Source of the DNA: Massilia rubra
Lineage (GTDB): Bacteria; Pseudomonadota; Gammaproteobacteria; Burkholderiales; Burkholderiaceae_D
Length of the DNA: 64,000 nucleotides
Assembly: GCF_011682065.1 (NCBI RefSeq)
Contig: NZ_VUYU01000003.1
Span: 343,956 to 407,955, forward strand
Direction: 5' to 3'
Shown in pieces: positions 7,470 to 15,745 of the stretch. Below the pieces are notes generated by a model that saw only the letters and a program-made list of their open reading frames with translations, made no database searches and was not told the DNA's origin. The number at the start of each line of letters is the position of its first letter. Position 1 is the first letter of the stretch. A program made the translations under genes and the position numbers.

Positions 7470-9688
7470 GCCGGCGCCTTTGCAAAACGGGCCAGCGCAA
7501 TATCGTACAGGGGCAGGCTGTCCTTCGCCATACGGCGCGAGATGAATTTGTCTTCGAACAGCGCGCGCCCGGCGCGGCCCATGCGCTCGCGCAGCTCGGG
7601 CGAGGCGGCCAGCCGGTCGATGGCGCCGGCCAGCGCGGCGCTGTCGCCGGGCGCGACCAGCAAGCCATTGACGCCGTCGCTGACCACTTCGGGCATGCCG
7701 CCGGCGGCGCAGCCGATCACCGGGCGCGCCTCGCGCATGGCTTCGACGAACACCAGTCCGAACGACTCGTAGCGGCTGGGCGCGACAAACATGTCGCAGT
7801 CGCGGTAGGCGGCGCGCAGGGTGGCGTCGTCGACGCGGCCTTCGAAGCTCACGCGCTCGCCCCAGCGGGCCAGCTGGCCGCCCTGGCGGCAGTGTTCCTT
7901 GTAGCTGATCTGCGCACCCGACATGAGCAGCGTATCGTCGCCGATGATGCGAAAGCGCACCCGCGGATGCTGCGCCAGCACCGGGTCGATCGCCGCCAGC
8001 AGCACGTCGATGCCCTTGCGCGCTTCCAGGCGGCCGACGAACAGCACGGTGACGCCGTCATCGGCACGAGGCTGCGGCGCCGCCGCCGGCGCCACGTCGG
8101 GCATCCCCAGCGGCACCAGGCGCAGGCTGGCGTCGTCGAAGCGGAAATCGTAGGCTTGCTCGATGTCGCGCCGGATCGCGGCGCTGTTGGCGCGGATCGC
8201 CTGCGAACGCTGCATGAGTTCTTTTTCGAGCGCCAGCATGGGCGTGCCGAAGCGCGCCATCCAGGCCGGATCGTCGCGCAGCTCGGCGCGCCCCTGCAGC
8301 GAAAAATGCAGGGTCGTATGCAGGCTGGTGACCAGCGGCCAGCGCCCGTCGAGCAAAAAGGCCGCGCCTTCGGCGTCCCAGATGGGCGCTTCGACCAGGT
8401 CGAGCGGGCGGTGGCTGGCGATGCGGCGCGCCTCCATCAGCGCGGTCGCGCACCAGTTCCAGATTTCTTGCGGGATGGCGCGCTCAAACGCCTCGTACGG
8501 TCGCGCGTACTGGCCCAGCGCGACCCGGTGCACCCACACGCCACCCACTAGTTCGACCCGGCTGTGGGTGGTGCTTTCGGCGATCACGTGCACCTGGTGG
8601 CCTTCGGCGGCCAGCGCTTCGGCCAGGTCGCGGCTGAAGGTGGCGATGCCGCCGCGGTGATTCGGCGGGTAGTCGCGCGAAACCAGCACCAGGGTCAGCG
8701 CGTGCGCATGGCCGATGGTGGCGAACGGCAGGAACTCGCCCTGCCAGCGCGCGCGCTTGGCGGCGTCGATGCCGCCGGCCACCGGCGCCAGGCCGTGCCG
8801 CGTGCCGATTTCCCAGGCGCGCGCGCATTCGTCCTCGAAGCGGGCGCGCTGTTCTTCGGTGGCGCTGCCGTTGGCGATCAGGAAGTCGAGGTGGCGCCGG
8901 TGCGAGTCGGCCTTGTCGCGGTTATGGGCGTCGATGCGCTCGCGCGTGTCGTAGGCCAGGCCGTGCTTGAGCGAGAAGTAAATGGTGTTCTTGAGGATCG
9001 GATAGAACGCGCGCGGCAGCTGGGCGGAATCACGCACGCCGTTGGGCGCGGTCTTGTGGTGCACGTAGGCGTGCGTCAGTTGCCTGAGCAGGTAGCCGGC
9101 GTCGACCAGGCGGCAGCAGACGTCGGTCTCGTCGAGAAAATATTCGATCTCCTCGTCGAAGCCGCCCACTTCCAGCAAGGCCGAGCGCCGGAACGAGGCG
9201 TTGGTCCCCTGCAGGTAGGGGAACTGGCGCGAGCCCGGAAAACACAGTTGCGGCGTGTCCGTGCGGTGGCTGATGTCGACGTCGCCGACCCGGTTGGCGC
9301 TGGCGTAGTGGTACTGGAAGGTGTAGCCGCTGCTGTCGAGCACCCGCCCGCCGGCGCCGCCGACGCCAGCGTCGTCGTAGGCGGCCGCCAGTTGGGTGAG
9401 CCACTCGGGTTCGGGAATGGCGTCGTCGTCGATGAACGCGACCACGTCGCCGGCCGCCATGCAGATGCCGATATTGCGCGACACCGACAGGTTCGGGACC
9501 GGGCAACGCGCGCTGCGGATGCGCGGCAGCCAGGCGGCGATCACCTGTTCGGAATGGTCGGCCGACGGACCGTTGACGACAATGACTTCGAACTGCCCGG
9601 CGTAGCGCAGGCGGCACAGGCTCTCGAGCGTTTCCTGCAGCAGGTCGGCGCGGTCGAGGGTGTTGATCACGATCGAAAAGGTGATCAT
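7466..9688 (-). CDS. Two-domain glycosyltransferase: GT2 fused to GT4
   Basis: 740 residues. Residues 1 to about 300 are a GT-A fold GT2 domain (TFSIVINTLDRADLLQETLESL, the acidic DDD in AFIDDDAIPEPEWL, and FDEEIEYFLDETDVCCRL). Residues about 330-735 are a GT-B fold GT4 domain (LVSRDYPPNHRGGIATFSRDLAEAL, FVGRLEARKGIDVLLAAI, FVAPSRYESFGLVFVEAM). The protein can therefore add two sugars in succession. The fusion is in frame without a break, and both catalytic regions look intact. Both junctions with neighbours overlap by four bases (ATGA), which indicates strict translational coupling. Target glycan unknown. Confidence 0.9.
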   Translation of the reverse strand: MITFSIVINTLDRADLLQETLESLCRLRYAGQFEVIVVNGPSADHSEQVIAAWLPRIRSARCPVPNLSVSRNIGICMAAGDVVAFIDDDAIPEPEWLTQLAAAYDDAGVGGAGGRVLDSSGYTFQYHYASANRVGDVDISHRTDTPQLCFPGSRQFPYLQGTNASFRRSALLEVGGFDEEIEYFLDETDVCCRLVDAGYLLRQLTHAYVHHKTAPNGVRDSAQLPRAFYPILKNTIYFSLKHGLAYDTRERIDAHNRDKADSHRRHLDFLIANGSATEEQRARFEDECARAWEIGTRHGLAPVAGGIDAAKRARWQGEFLPFATIGHAHALTLVLVSRDYPPNHRGGIATFSRDLAEALAAEGHQVHVIAESTTHSRVELVGGVWVHRVALGQYARPYEAFERAIPQEIWNWCATALMEARRIASHRPLDLVEAPIWDAEGAAFLLDGRWPLVTSLHTTLHFSLQGRAELRDDPAWMARFGTPMLALEKELMQRSQAIRANSAAIRRDIEQAYDFRFDDASLRLVPLGMPDVAPAAAPQPRADDGVTVLFVGRLEARKGIDVLLAAIDPVLAQHPRVRFRIIGDDTLLMSGAQISYKEHCRQGGQLARWGERVSFEGRVDDATLRAAYRDCDMFVAPSRYESFGLVFVEAMREARPVIGCAAGGMPEVVSDGVNGLLVAPGDSAALAGAIDRLAASPELRERMGRAGRALFEDKFISRRMAKDSLPLYDIALARFAKAPA

Positions 9689-9990
9689 GAATGCAGCCCG
9701 GCCTCCAGCTGGTCGATGCGCTCGCGCAGCTCCGCTAGTTCGCGCGCCATCATGCGCAAAGCGACCGGGGTCGATTCGACCAGGTTGCCGGGGTCGCGCT
9801 CGGCGGCCAGCACGCGGGCATTCAAGTCGGCAATGTTCTTGAGCAGCATCGGCAGCTGTTCGCGCGCAAAGGCGTCGCGCCGCTCGTTTTCGTAGGGCAG
9901 GCGCGACACGGCCACGGCGATCCGGATCAAGCGCCCCAGCACGGGCAATCCCGCCATGCTGCGCACAACACGTTTGATCAGCATTTTCAT
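9685..9990 (-). CDS. Small coiled-coil protein heading the glycosyltransferase operon
   Basis: 101 residues, not recognised. The N-terminus is basic (KMLIKRVVRSMAGLPVLGRLIRIAVAVSRL) and could lie along the membrane. The rest is helical and charged with leucine heptads (LPMLLKNIADLNARVLAAERD, MARELAELRERIDQLEAG), so a coiled coil is likely. This style is typical of the N-terminal part of larger glycan-chain-length or methyltransferase proteins, so it may be a stand-alone scaffold. It overlaps the bifunctional glycosyltransferase by four bases and is the first gene of the operon; the promoter should lie in 9991-10080. Confidence 0.65.
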   Translation of the reverse strand: MKMLIKRVVRSMAGLPVLGRLIRIAVAVSRLPYENERRDAFAREQLPMLLKNIADLNARVLAAERDPGNLVESTPVALRMMARELAELRERIDQLEAGLHS

Positions 9991-10087
9991 CGGGAACGAC
10001 CTATTAACCTGTACAAGACTGCGGATTTTGCGGGCTCATTAAATATCTGTCAATAGTGCTCCCCTTGAAACGGGCCGCTTGACGAAC

Positions 10088-10113
10088 TCAAATAGAATCT
10101 ATATTCTATTTGA
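10088..10113 (+). promoter_or_regulatory. Near-perfect palindromic operator at the TetR start codon
   Basis: The core AATAGAATCTATATTCTATT (10091-10110) is an inverted repeat that extends by three more paired bases on each side, giving 26 bases with only one mismatched pair (10099/10102). It ends exactly at the ATG of the TetR gene at 10114. Such symmetry next to a TetR gene is the usual autoregulatory operator. No Shine-Dalgarno sequence fits between it and the ATG, so the transcript may be leaderless or the operator may overlap the promoter. Confidence 0.75.
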
Positions 10114-10701
10114 ATGGTCAGACTAGCTAAATACAACGCACACACCTTCATCGACGGCGCCATCTGCATTGCCGCCGCCTGCGGCATCGGCTCGGTGTCG
10201 ATGTCGGCCATCGCCGTCAAGGCCGGCGCGCCGATCGGATCGGTGTATCACCGCTTCGATTCGCGCAGCACCTTGCTGGCGCATGCCTGGCTGACGGTCA
10301 AGGCCGATTTCCGCGAGCAGGTGGCGCGCCACTGGGATGAAGAAGACACCTGGATACCGGTGGCGGCGCTGCTCGACTGGTGCCGCAGCAAGCCGGTGTA
10401 TGCGCGCTTCCTGCTGCAGTACGAAGACTGTCCCGACCTGGGCGCGCCGCTCTCGCCGGAACTCTCCGAGCTGCTCGAAGTGGAGCAGGCCCGCCTGGAC
10501 GCCTGTTTCGAGCGCTGCCTGCTGCGCCGCCGCGCCGACGGCGACGATGCGGCGCACACCTTGCGCTTCATGCTGATCGACGCCCCGATCGCCATCGTCA
10601 AACCCTACCTGGCCCAAAACAAGGCGATTCCCGCCGCGCTCGACGCGATCCTGCGCGCCTCGCACGACGCCGTCGATGCGCTGGCCGCCTCACCTCACTG
10701 A
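10114..10701 (+). CDS. TetR/AcrR-family transcriptional repressor
   Basis: 195 residues. The N-terminal 50 residues form the TetR helix-turn-helix (FIDGAICIAAACGIGSVSMSAIAVKAGAPIGSVYHRF), and the remaining helical domain would bind a ligand that is not identified. A 26-base palindrome abuts its start codon, so negative autoregulation is likely. The methionine aminopeptidase gene begins nine bases after its stop, so the two are co-transcribed and the repressor probably controls that gene as well. The start is the first ATG in frame and keeps the HTH at the usual position. Confidence 0.85.
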   Translation: MVRLAKYNAHTFIDGAICIAAACGIGSVSMSAIAVKAGAPIGSVYHRFDSRSTLLAHAWLTVKADFREQVARHWDEEDTWIPVAALLDWCRSKPVYARFLLQYEDCPDLGAPLSPELSELLEVEQARLDACFERCLLRRRADGDDAAHTLRFMLIDAPIAIVKPYLAQNKAIPAALDAILRASHDAVDALAASPH

Positions 10702-10709
10702 GAAACCCC

Positions 10710-11504
10710 ATGCGCTACTCCACACAAAAAGAACACGGCAAACCGATTCCCCTGTACGACGAGGCGGGCTTCGAAGCCATGCGCGCGGCAGGCCGGGTGG
10801 CCGCCGACACGCTCGACTTCATCGCGCCGCACGTGCGCGCCGGCGTATCGACCGCCACGCTCGACGCCATGTGCGAAGAATTCATGCGCGCCGCCGGCAG
10901 CATTCCGGGCACGATCGACTACCACGGCTACAAGCACGCCAGCTGCATTTCGGTGAACCACGTGGTCACGCACGGTATTCCGTCGGACAAAAAAATCCTG
11001 CGCGAGGGCGACATCGTCAACATCGACGTCACGCCCAAGCTCAATGGCTGGTTCGGCGACACCAGCCGCACCTTCGAAGTGGGTGAGGTATCGATCCTGC
11101 ACAAGCGCCTGGTCAGTTCGGCCTACGAGGCGATGATGACGGGCGTGCGCACGGTGCGTCCCGGCGCCACCCTGGGCGACGTCGGCTCGGCCATCGATAC
11201 CTATATCAAGGCGCAGGGTTATTCGTCGGTGCGCGATTTTTGCGGCCACGGCATCGGCCAGGTGTTCCACGATGCGCCGCAGGTAACGCACTACGGCCGC
11301 CCCGGCACCGGCATCGTGCTCGAACCGGGCATGATCTTCACCATCGAACCGATGGTCAACGTCGGCACCCACCAGGTGACGGTGTTGCCCGACAAATGGA
11401 CCACCGTCACCAAGGACCGCAAGTGGTCGGCCCAGTTCGAGCACTCGGTGGCGGTGACCGACAGCGGCGTCGAGATCTTCACCCTGTCGGCGGCTGAGCG
11501 CTAA
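10710..11504 (+). CDS. map: Type I methionine aminopeptidase
   Basis: 264 residues. It removes the initiator methionine from nascent proteins in the cytosol and uses two divalent metals. All ligands are visible: His88 in SVNHVVTHGIP, Asp106 in NIDVT, Asp117 in FGDTSR, His in FCGHGIGQ, Glu in FTIEPM and Glu in QFEHSV. The ATG at 10710 was chosen over an upstream in-frame start inside the TetR gene because it follows the TetR stop by nine bases and gives the family's usual length. Coupling to a TetR gene, rather than to rpsB/tsf, suggests this is a regulated second copy and not the housekeeping enzyme. Confidence 0.9.
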   Translation: MRYSTQKEHGKPIPLYDEAGFEAMRAAGRVAADTLDFIAPHVRAGVSTATLDAMCEEFMRAAGSIPGTIDYHGYKHASCISVNHVVTHGIPSDKKILREGDIVNIDVTPKLNGWFGDTSRTFEVGEVSILHKRLVSSAYEAMMTGVRTVRPGATLGDVGSAIDTYIKAQGYSSVRDFCGHGIGQVFHDAPQVTHYGRPGTGIVLEPGMIFTIEPMVNVGTHQVTVLPDKWTTVTKDRKWSAQFEHSVAVTDSGVEIFTLSAAER

Positions 11505-11516
11505 AGGCTGGCAAAA

Positions 11517-11541
11517 GCGCCGCATCGGCATGCGGCGCCGT
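11517..11541 (+). terminator. Stem-loop after map
   Basis: GCGCCGCAT (11517-11525) and ATGCGGCGC (11530-11538) form a perfect nine-pair stem with loop CGGC, twelve bases after the map stop. Only a short T-run follows (CGTTAAT), so termination may be weak or Rho-assisted. It can also serve the converging xylanase gene. Confidence 0.55.
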
Positions 11542-11599
11542 TAATACCACATTTTCAGGCCTGGAAAATTGGTATGCATAGCACAGCACCACTTGGTGC

Positions 11600-12895
11600 T
11601 CAAATGCAGGCTTTGCCCGACAATCCGTCGGCCACGCCGCGCATGGCCGGCTTTTGCCGATAGGCGCCGTCGAACAGCAGCGGCCAGTCGGCATGCGCGT
11701 TTTTGAACAGGTCGCTGATCAGCCAACTGCTGGGATCGCTCACACCCCACACCGTCACGCCGCCGCGCAGGTTCGCCGGGACCGTGTCCATATACGCCTT
11801 GACGACTTCGCAGTAGCGCTTCTTCTGCGCCTGCGCCAGCGCCGGCGTCAGTTCGCGCTTGATGTCGCCGGCCTGGTAGGGTGGGCTGAACGGATTATTG
11901 ATCGGGATATCGAGTTCGGTGATTTTCACCTTCAGGTTGCGGTCCACGGCCTGCTTGAAGGCCGCCGAGATGGTGCTCACCGACGGATAATCCATATAGA
12001 TGTGCATCTGGAAGCCGACCCCGGTGATCGGCACCGAACGCGCCCTGAAACCGTCGAGCATGCCGGTCAGGGTGCGCAGCTTGGCGGCGTCGGCCTCGAT
12101 GTTGTAATCGTTGTAGTACAAGTCGGCCTTCTGGTCGACCGCGCGCGCATTGATGAACGCCTGTTCGATGTAGTCGGCGCCGGTCTTCTGGTAAAACAGC
12201 GAATTGCGGTAGCCGCCGCCGTCGTTGATGGCTTCGTTCACCACATCCCAGCTCGCGACCTTGCCTGAAAAATGCGTGGCAATCGTTTGCACGTGGGTCT
12301 TGAGCATGGCCAGCCAGGCCGCCTTGTCTCCCTGGTAGTTTTTCATGAACGCCGGCACCTGATAATCCGAGTGCCAGATCAGGGTGTGCGCGTGCAGGGT
12401 TTTGCCATTGTCCTTGGCGAATTTGACAAAGTCGTCGGCCTGGGTGAAGTTGTAGGTATCGCGGTCCGGATGCAGATAACTCATTTTCATGATATTGCCG
12501 GCCGTGAGCTGGCTGAAATGCGTCTTGATGACCGCCTGCTGCGCCGGGCTGTTGGTGTAGCTGAAGGCTTCATTGCCGTAGGCGACCGACACGCCGACCG
12601 GGAACTTGGCCAGCTTGCTCAATTTGCTCACGTCGGCGCCGCTGGTTTTTTCGGACCAGCCGGAGTCGGAGCCGGTCATGACGTCGTCTATCTGGTTGGC
12701 CAACGCGGGCGCGGCCGGGTCACCCGGCATCTCAGCAGGCACGTCAGCAGGCGCGGCGATCACAGCGACGGCTTCGGCGGCGGCCGGTGGCGCCGGCGTG
12801 GCGGCGGGCGCGCCCGGGTCGGCATCGCCGCCGCAAGCGGAGACGCAGGCGGATACAAGCAGGCAAACACTGAAAGTGGCAGAAAAGAATCGCAT
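11600..12895 (-). CDS. Secreted GH10 endo-1,4-beta-xylanase, probable lipoprotein
   Basis: 431 residues. It cleaves the beta-1,4-xylan backbone. A signal peptide ends in two possible lipoboxes (VSAC at residues 14-17 and 18-21), followed by an Ala/Pro-rich linker to about residue 75. The GH10 barrel then shows HAHTLIWHSD, the acid/base Glu221 in WDVVNEAI and the nucleophile Glu327 in KITELDIP, with WGVSDPSSW near the end. Surface anchoring via lipid fits the lipobox. The gene is divergent from the LPMO gene, with a LacI-type palindrome 51 bases upstream of its start, so it is probably induced by sugars. No carbohydrate-binding module is attached. Confidence 0.93.
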   Translation of the reverse strand: MRFFSATFSVCLLVSACVSACGGDADPGAPAATPAPPAAAEAVAVIAAPADVPAEMPGDPAAPALANQIDDVMTGSDSGWSEKTSGADVSKLSKLAKFPVGVSVAYGNEAFSYTNSPAQQAVIKTHFSQLTAGNIMKMSYLHPDRDTYNFTQADDFVKFAKDNGKTLHAHTLIWHSDYQVPAFMKNYQGDKAAWLAMLKTHVQTIATHFSGKVASWDVVNEAINDGGGYRNSLFYQKTGADYIEQAFINARAVDQKADLYYNDYNIEADAAKLRTLTGMLDGFRARSVPITGVGFQMHIYMDYPSVSTISAAFKQAVDRNLKVKITELDIPINNPFSPPYQAGDIKRELTPALAQAQKKRYCEVVKAYMDTVPANLRGGVTVWGVSDPSSWLISDLFKNAHADWPLLFDGAYRQKPAMRGVADGLSGKACI

Positions 12896-13226
12896 CGGGT
12901 CTCCGGAGTGGTTTTTGTCAGTTGCAACATTGAATGCAAGGAATCATGAAAACGTTTTCATTAGTAAATGTATAACTTTTTCCTTTTTGGATTGTGCGGT
13001 AAACACCCTGCCAAGTCAATCGGGCCGCGCGCCGCATTTACCCTTGCAACATAAGCTTCCATCACGCACTGGTATTGCATGCAGGGGCAATTTTGAAAAC
13101 CAGTTGACGACCAATTTCACGGCCATCATCCTGACGCCTTTTGAACTGCAAGCGAGCGCGCAATTTCGGCCAGCCCGGCTCCCTGCGTGCTTACCGATGT
13201 TGTCCCGCCCCAAAAGGTAAATCACC
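12896..13226. other. Divergent promoter region between xylanase and LPMO genes
   Basis: 331 bases without a gene and more AT-rich than its surroundings. It contains the 16-base palindrome at 12946-12961 and the AAAGGT ribosome site for the LPMO gene just before 13227. No convincing ORF is seen. Confidence 0.6.
12946..12961. promoter_or_regulatory. LacI-family operator-like palindrome
   Basis: ATGAAAACGTTTTCAT is a perfect 16-base palindrome with a central CG, the hallmark of LacI/GalR-family operators (compare the TGNAANCGNTNNCA class). It lies 51 bases upstream of the xylanase ATG and 266 bases upstream of the LPMO ATG, so it most likely represses the xylanase promoter. No LacI-family gene is in the window. 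Confidence 0.65.
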
Positions 13227-14642
13227 ATGAAAACACTCACCACCATCGCCGGCGCCTGCGCGCTGTTGTGCAGCGCCAGCGCCATCGCGCACGGCTACAT
13301 CACCCAGCCGGAGTCGCGCAACCTGCTGTGCAAACAAGGCGGTAACAGCGCGTGCGGCGCCATTCAATGGGAACCGCAAAGCCTCGAAGCGCCTTCCGGT
13401 TTTCCGGCGCAGGGACCGGCGGACGGCGTCATCGCCTCGGCCGCGCTGGCGCAGTTCGGCGAACTCAATGAACAGACCAGCAGCCGCTGGACCAAGCGCC
13501 CCATGACGGCCGGCGCCAGCGTCTTCAAGTGGCAGTTCACGGCCAACCACGCCACCCGCAACTGGCGCTACTACATCACCAAAAGCGGCTGGAATCCGAA
13601 CCAGAAGCTCACCCGCGCCTCGTTCGACCTGACCCCGTTCTGCGTCATCGACGGCGGCAACCGCCAGCCGCCGGCGCAGGTCAGCCACAACTGCACGGTA
13701 CCCGCGCGCAGCGGCTACCAGGTGATCCTGGGCGTGTGGGAAATAGCCGATACCCCGAACAGTTTTTACAATATGGTCGATGTGCTGTTCAAGGACGGCC
13801 CGACCGTGCCGGTGCCGGAATGGACCCAGCGCGGCGCGATCTATCCATCGGTCGACCTGGCCGTGGGCGACAGCGTGGCCACGCGCGTGTTCGACGCGGC
13901 CGGAGAAAAGCCGGAGCTGCAAACCAAGGTCACCATCAACAGCGCCAGCGACGGCCTGCGCAACAACTGGGCCTACCTGCTGGCCACGCGCGTGAACGCC
14001 GAACAGCCCTTGCTGCACGCGGGCCAACTGGGCCAGGACGGCAAGATCACGCCGGTGTACGGGCAGAACACGGTGTATGCAAAAACGAGCAGCGCGCTGA
14101 CCCGGGTCGAAGTGCAGATCAACAAGGACCAGACGCCGCCGCCGGCGGAATTTACCGTGAGCGACCTGCGCACCTCGTATGCGATCAAGGGCGGTGAATT
14201 GACGATCAACTTCAGCGTCAGCGCCAATGCCGACATGGAGGTCAGCGCCTATGTGTACGACCAGGCGGGCGTGTCGAAAGGCTTCGCCACGGCGCCGCTG
14301 AACAACAACAGCGCGGCACTGGCGCTGAACCTGAACGCACCCAAGGCCGGCGCGCACCAGCTGGTGCTCAAAGCGGTGGTCAAGGATGGCGGCGCGGTGC
14401 TGCAGAAAACCTTCCCGCTGACCTTGACGGAAGACGACGGTAACGCGGCCTACGAGCACGTGTTCCCGGCGTCGCTGGCGACCTACAAGGCCGGCACCCG
14501 CGTGCTGCAGCCGAAGAACGGCAAGGTCTACACCTGCAAGCCGTTCCCGTACAGCGGCTGGTGCACGCAGTGGACGGCGGCGTCGACCCATTACGAGCCG
14601 GGCGTGGGCGCGAACTGGCAGGATGCCTGGATCGCCCCGTAA
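13227..14642 (+). CDS. gbpA: GbpA-like lytic polysaccharide monooxygenase (AA10) with chitin-binding module
   Basis: 471 residues. It oxidatively cleaves crystalline chitin or cellulose, or binds GlcNAc surfaces. A signal peptide ends at AIA-HG, so the mature protein begins with His22, the first ligand of the copper histidine brace; the second is His108 in FTANHATRNWRYY. The AA10 domain spans about 22-200. GbpA-like middle domains span about 205-400 (FTVSDLRTSYAIKGGELTINF). A C-terminal CBM5/12 or CBM73-type module follows (about 415-471, KVYTCKPFPYSGWCTQW). The start has AAAGGT eight bases upstream. It is divergent from a xylanase, so the pair forms a small polysaccharide-attack locus. It would act outside the cell. 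Confidence 0.9.
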   Translation: MKTLTTIAGACALLCSASAIAHGYITQPESRNLLCKQGGNSACGAIQWEPQSLEAPSGFPAQGPADGVIASAALAQFGELNEQTSSRWTKRPMTAGASVFKWQFTANHATRNWRYYITKSGWNPNQKLTRASFDLTPFCVIDGGNRQPPAQVSHNCTVPARSGYQVILGVWEIADTPNSFYNMVDVLFKDGPTVPVPEWTQRGAIYPSVDLAVGDSVATRVFDAAGEKPELQTKVTINSASDGLRNNWAYLLATRVNAEQPLLHAGQLGQDGKITPVYGQNTVYAKTSSALTRVEVQINKDQTPPPAEFTVSDLRTSYAIKGGELTINFSVSANADMEVSAYVYDQAGVSKGFATAPLNNNSAALALNLNAPKAGAHQLVLKAVVKDGGAVLQKTFPLTLTEDDGNAAYEHVFPASLATYKAGTRVLQPKNGKVYTCKPFPYSGWCTQWTAASTHYEPGVGANWQDAWIAP

Positions 14643-14645
14643 TCG

Positions 14646-15212
14646 CTAGTTCGGCGCGGCGGGGGTGGGCGGCAGGAGCACGTCCGCCAGCTTCCACGAT
14701 GCGAAGCCGTGCCGCTCCATCACCAGCGACAGGCCACGCTCGCCGCGATCGGTCTCGAGGTGCAGGATGTATTTGTCGAAGCCGATGCGCTCCGACGTGT
14801 ACTTCGGATCGGGTTTGGCGGCGTCGTCCTTGTCCGCGCTGTCGCGGCGCGGCTCGATCGAGCCGCGCTGCATCGCGCCCATGACGAATTCGGGAGTGAC
14901 CATGGCGTCGACCATCTTGTCGGCGAAGGCCATGCCCAGCATCTTGCCAAAATCCGCGCCGGCCTTGGCGGGGTCGTCGCCGCCGGCGCTGTGGCGCGGC
15001 TTGACCTGCTCGTTCATGGCCGCGCTCAGTTGCGCCTTGACGCTCGCGCGCAGGCGCGGGTAGTCGACGCGGGCGTTGAAGCCTTCGGCGTTGCGCTCAT
15101 GGGCCGCCGTACGCAACTGGTGCAGCGCGATCACGGGGGAGTAGTACCAGTACGCGACGCCGGCGCTGACGCACAGCGCGGCGATGCCAAGTTTGAGGTG
15201 AGTAGCCTTCAC
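14646..15212 (-). CDS. DUF2939-family envelope protein
   Basis: 188 residues, starting at GTG 15212 with AGAAGG six bases upstream (a further upstream in-frame ATG at 15248 lacks a ribosome site). One N-terminal membrane anchor (LGIAALCVSAGVAYWYYSPVIAL) is followed by a periplasmic domain with the DUF2939 pattern: SPVIALHQLRTAAHERNAEGFNARVDYPRLRASVKAQL. The family has no proven activity. The gene is convergent with the LPMO gene, ending four bases after it. Confidence 0.7.
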   Translation of the reverse strand: MKATHLKLGIAALCVSAGVAYWYYSPVIALHQLRTAAHERNAEGFNARVDYPRLRASVKAQLSAAMNEQVKPRHSAGGDDPAKAGADFGKMLGMAFADKMVDAMVTPEFVMGAMQRGSIEPRRDSADKDDAAKPDPKYTSERIGFDKYILHLETDRGERGLSLVMERHGFASWKLADVLLPPTPAAPN

Positions 15213-15287
15213 GATTTCCTTCTGTGGGTTGACGCGTGCCGATCGCACACGCCGGATTCTACACGGGGCCGTCTACGCAGCGCGGCA

Positions 15288-15737
15288 TCAGGATAACCAG
15301 ATGTTCGTCGTGCATTCGAGGGCATTGGCGTGCGGGTCGTAGCGGTAGTGCGAACCACGTCCCCACAAGCCTCCCCAGATGTAATGCAGGACAATCAGAT
15401 CGGTGCCTGCGATCGGTGCAAAGCCGGCCAGGCCGATGGGATGCCGCCCGGTGTTGCTGAAGATGCCGCGCGGCGGCGCTCCCCACGCCCAATGAATCCC
15501 CGATTGCACCGTCATGAAACGGACGTATTCCTGCGGGTCGCGTCTTTCCACGCCATGGTCATTGAGCAGCCATGCGTTCATCACAGGGGAAGGGTAGGTG
15601 TAGTCGTCCGTCGCCACGGCCAGCGTCACAGGCCCGTGCTCGGCGATCCAGACGCTGGGCGGACGCGATTCTTCGCCGATTTGCTTCCAGACTTGCAGTA
15701 ACTCGCCCAGGCATGCCTGGCGCTGCGGATCGTTCAT
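15288..15737 (-). CDS. Hypothetical protein co-transcribed with a two-component system
   Basis: 149 residues, not recognised. It is rich in aromatic residues and glycine (HWAWGAPPRGIFSNTGRHPIGL, HYIWGGLWGRGSHYRY) with no signal peptide or TM helix. It begins eight bases after the kinase stop without its own clear ribosome site, so it is translationally coupled and probably the third gene of the regulator operon. Its function may relate to the signal the kinase senses, but nothing in the sequence shows this. Confidence 0.6.
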   Translation of the reverse strand: MNDPQRQACLGELLQVWKQIGEESRPPSVWIAEHGPVTLAVATDDYTYPSPVMNAWLLNDHGVERRDPQEYVRFMTVQSGIHWAWGAPPRGIFSNTGRHPIGLAGFAPIAGTDLIVLHYIWGGLWGRGSHYRYDPHANALECTTNIWLS

Positions 15738-15745
15738 GGCGACAG

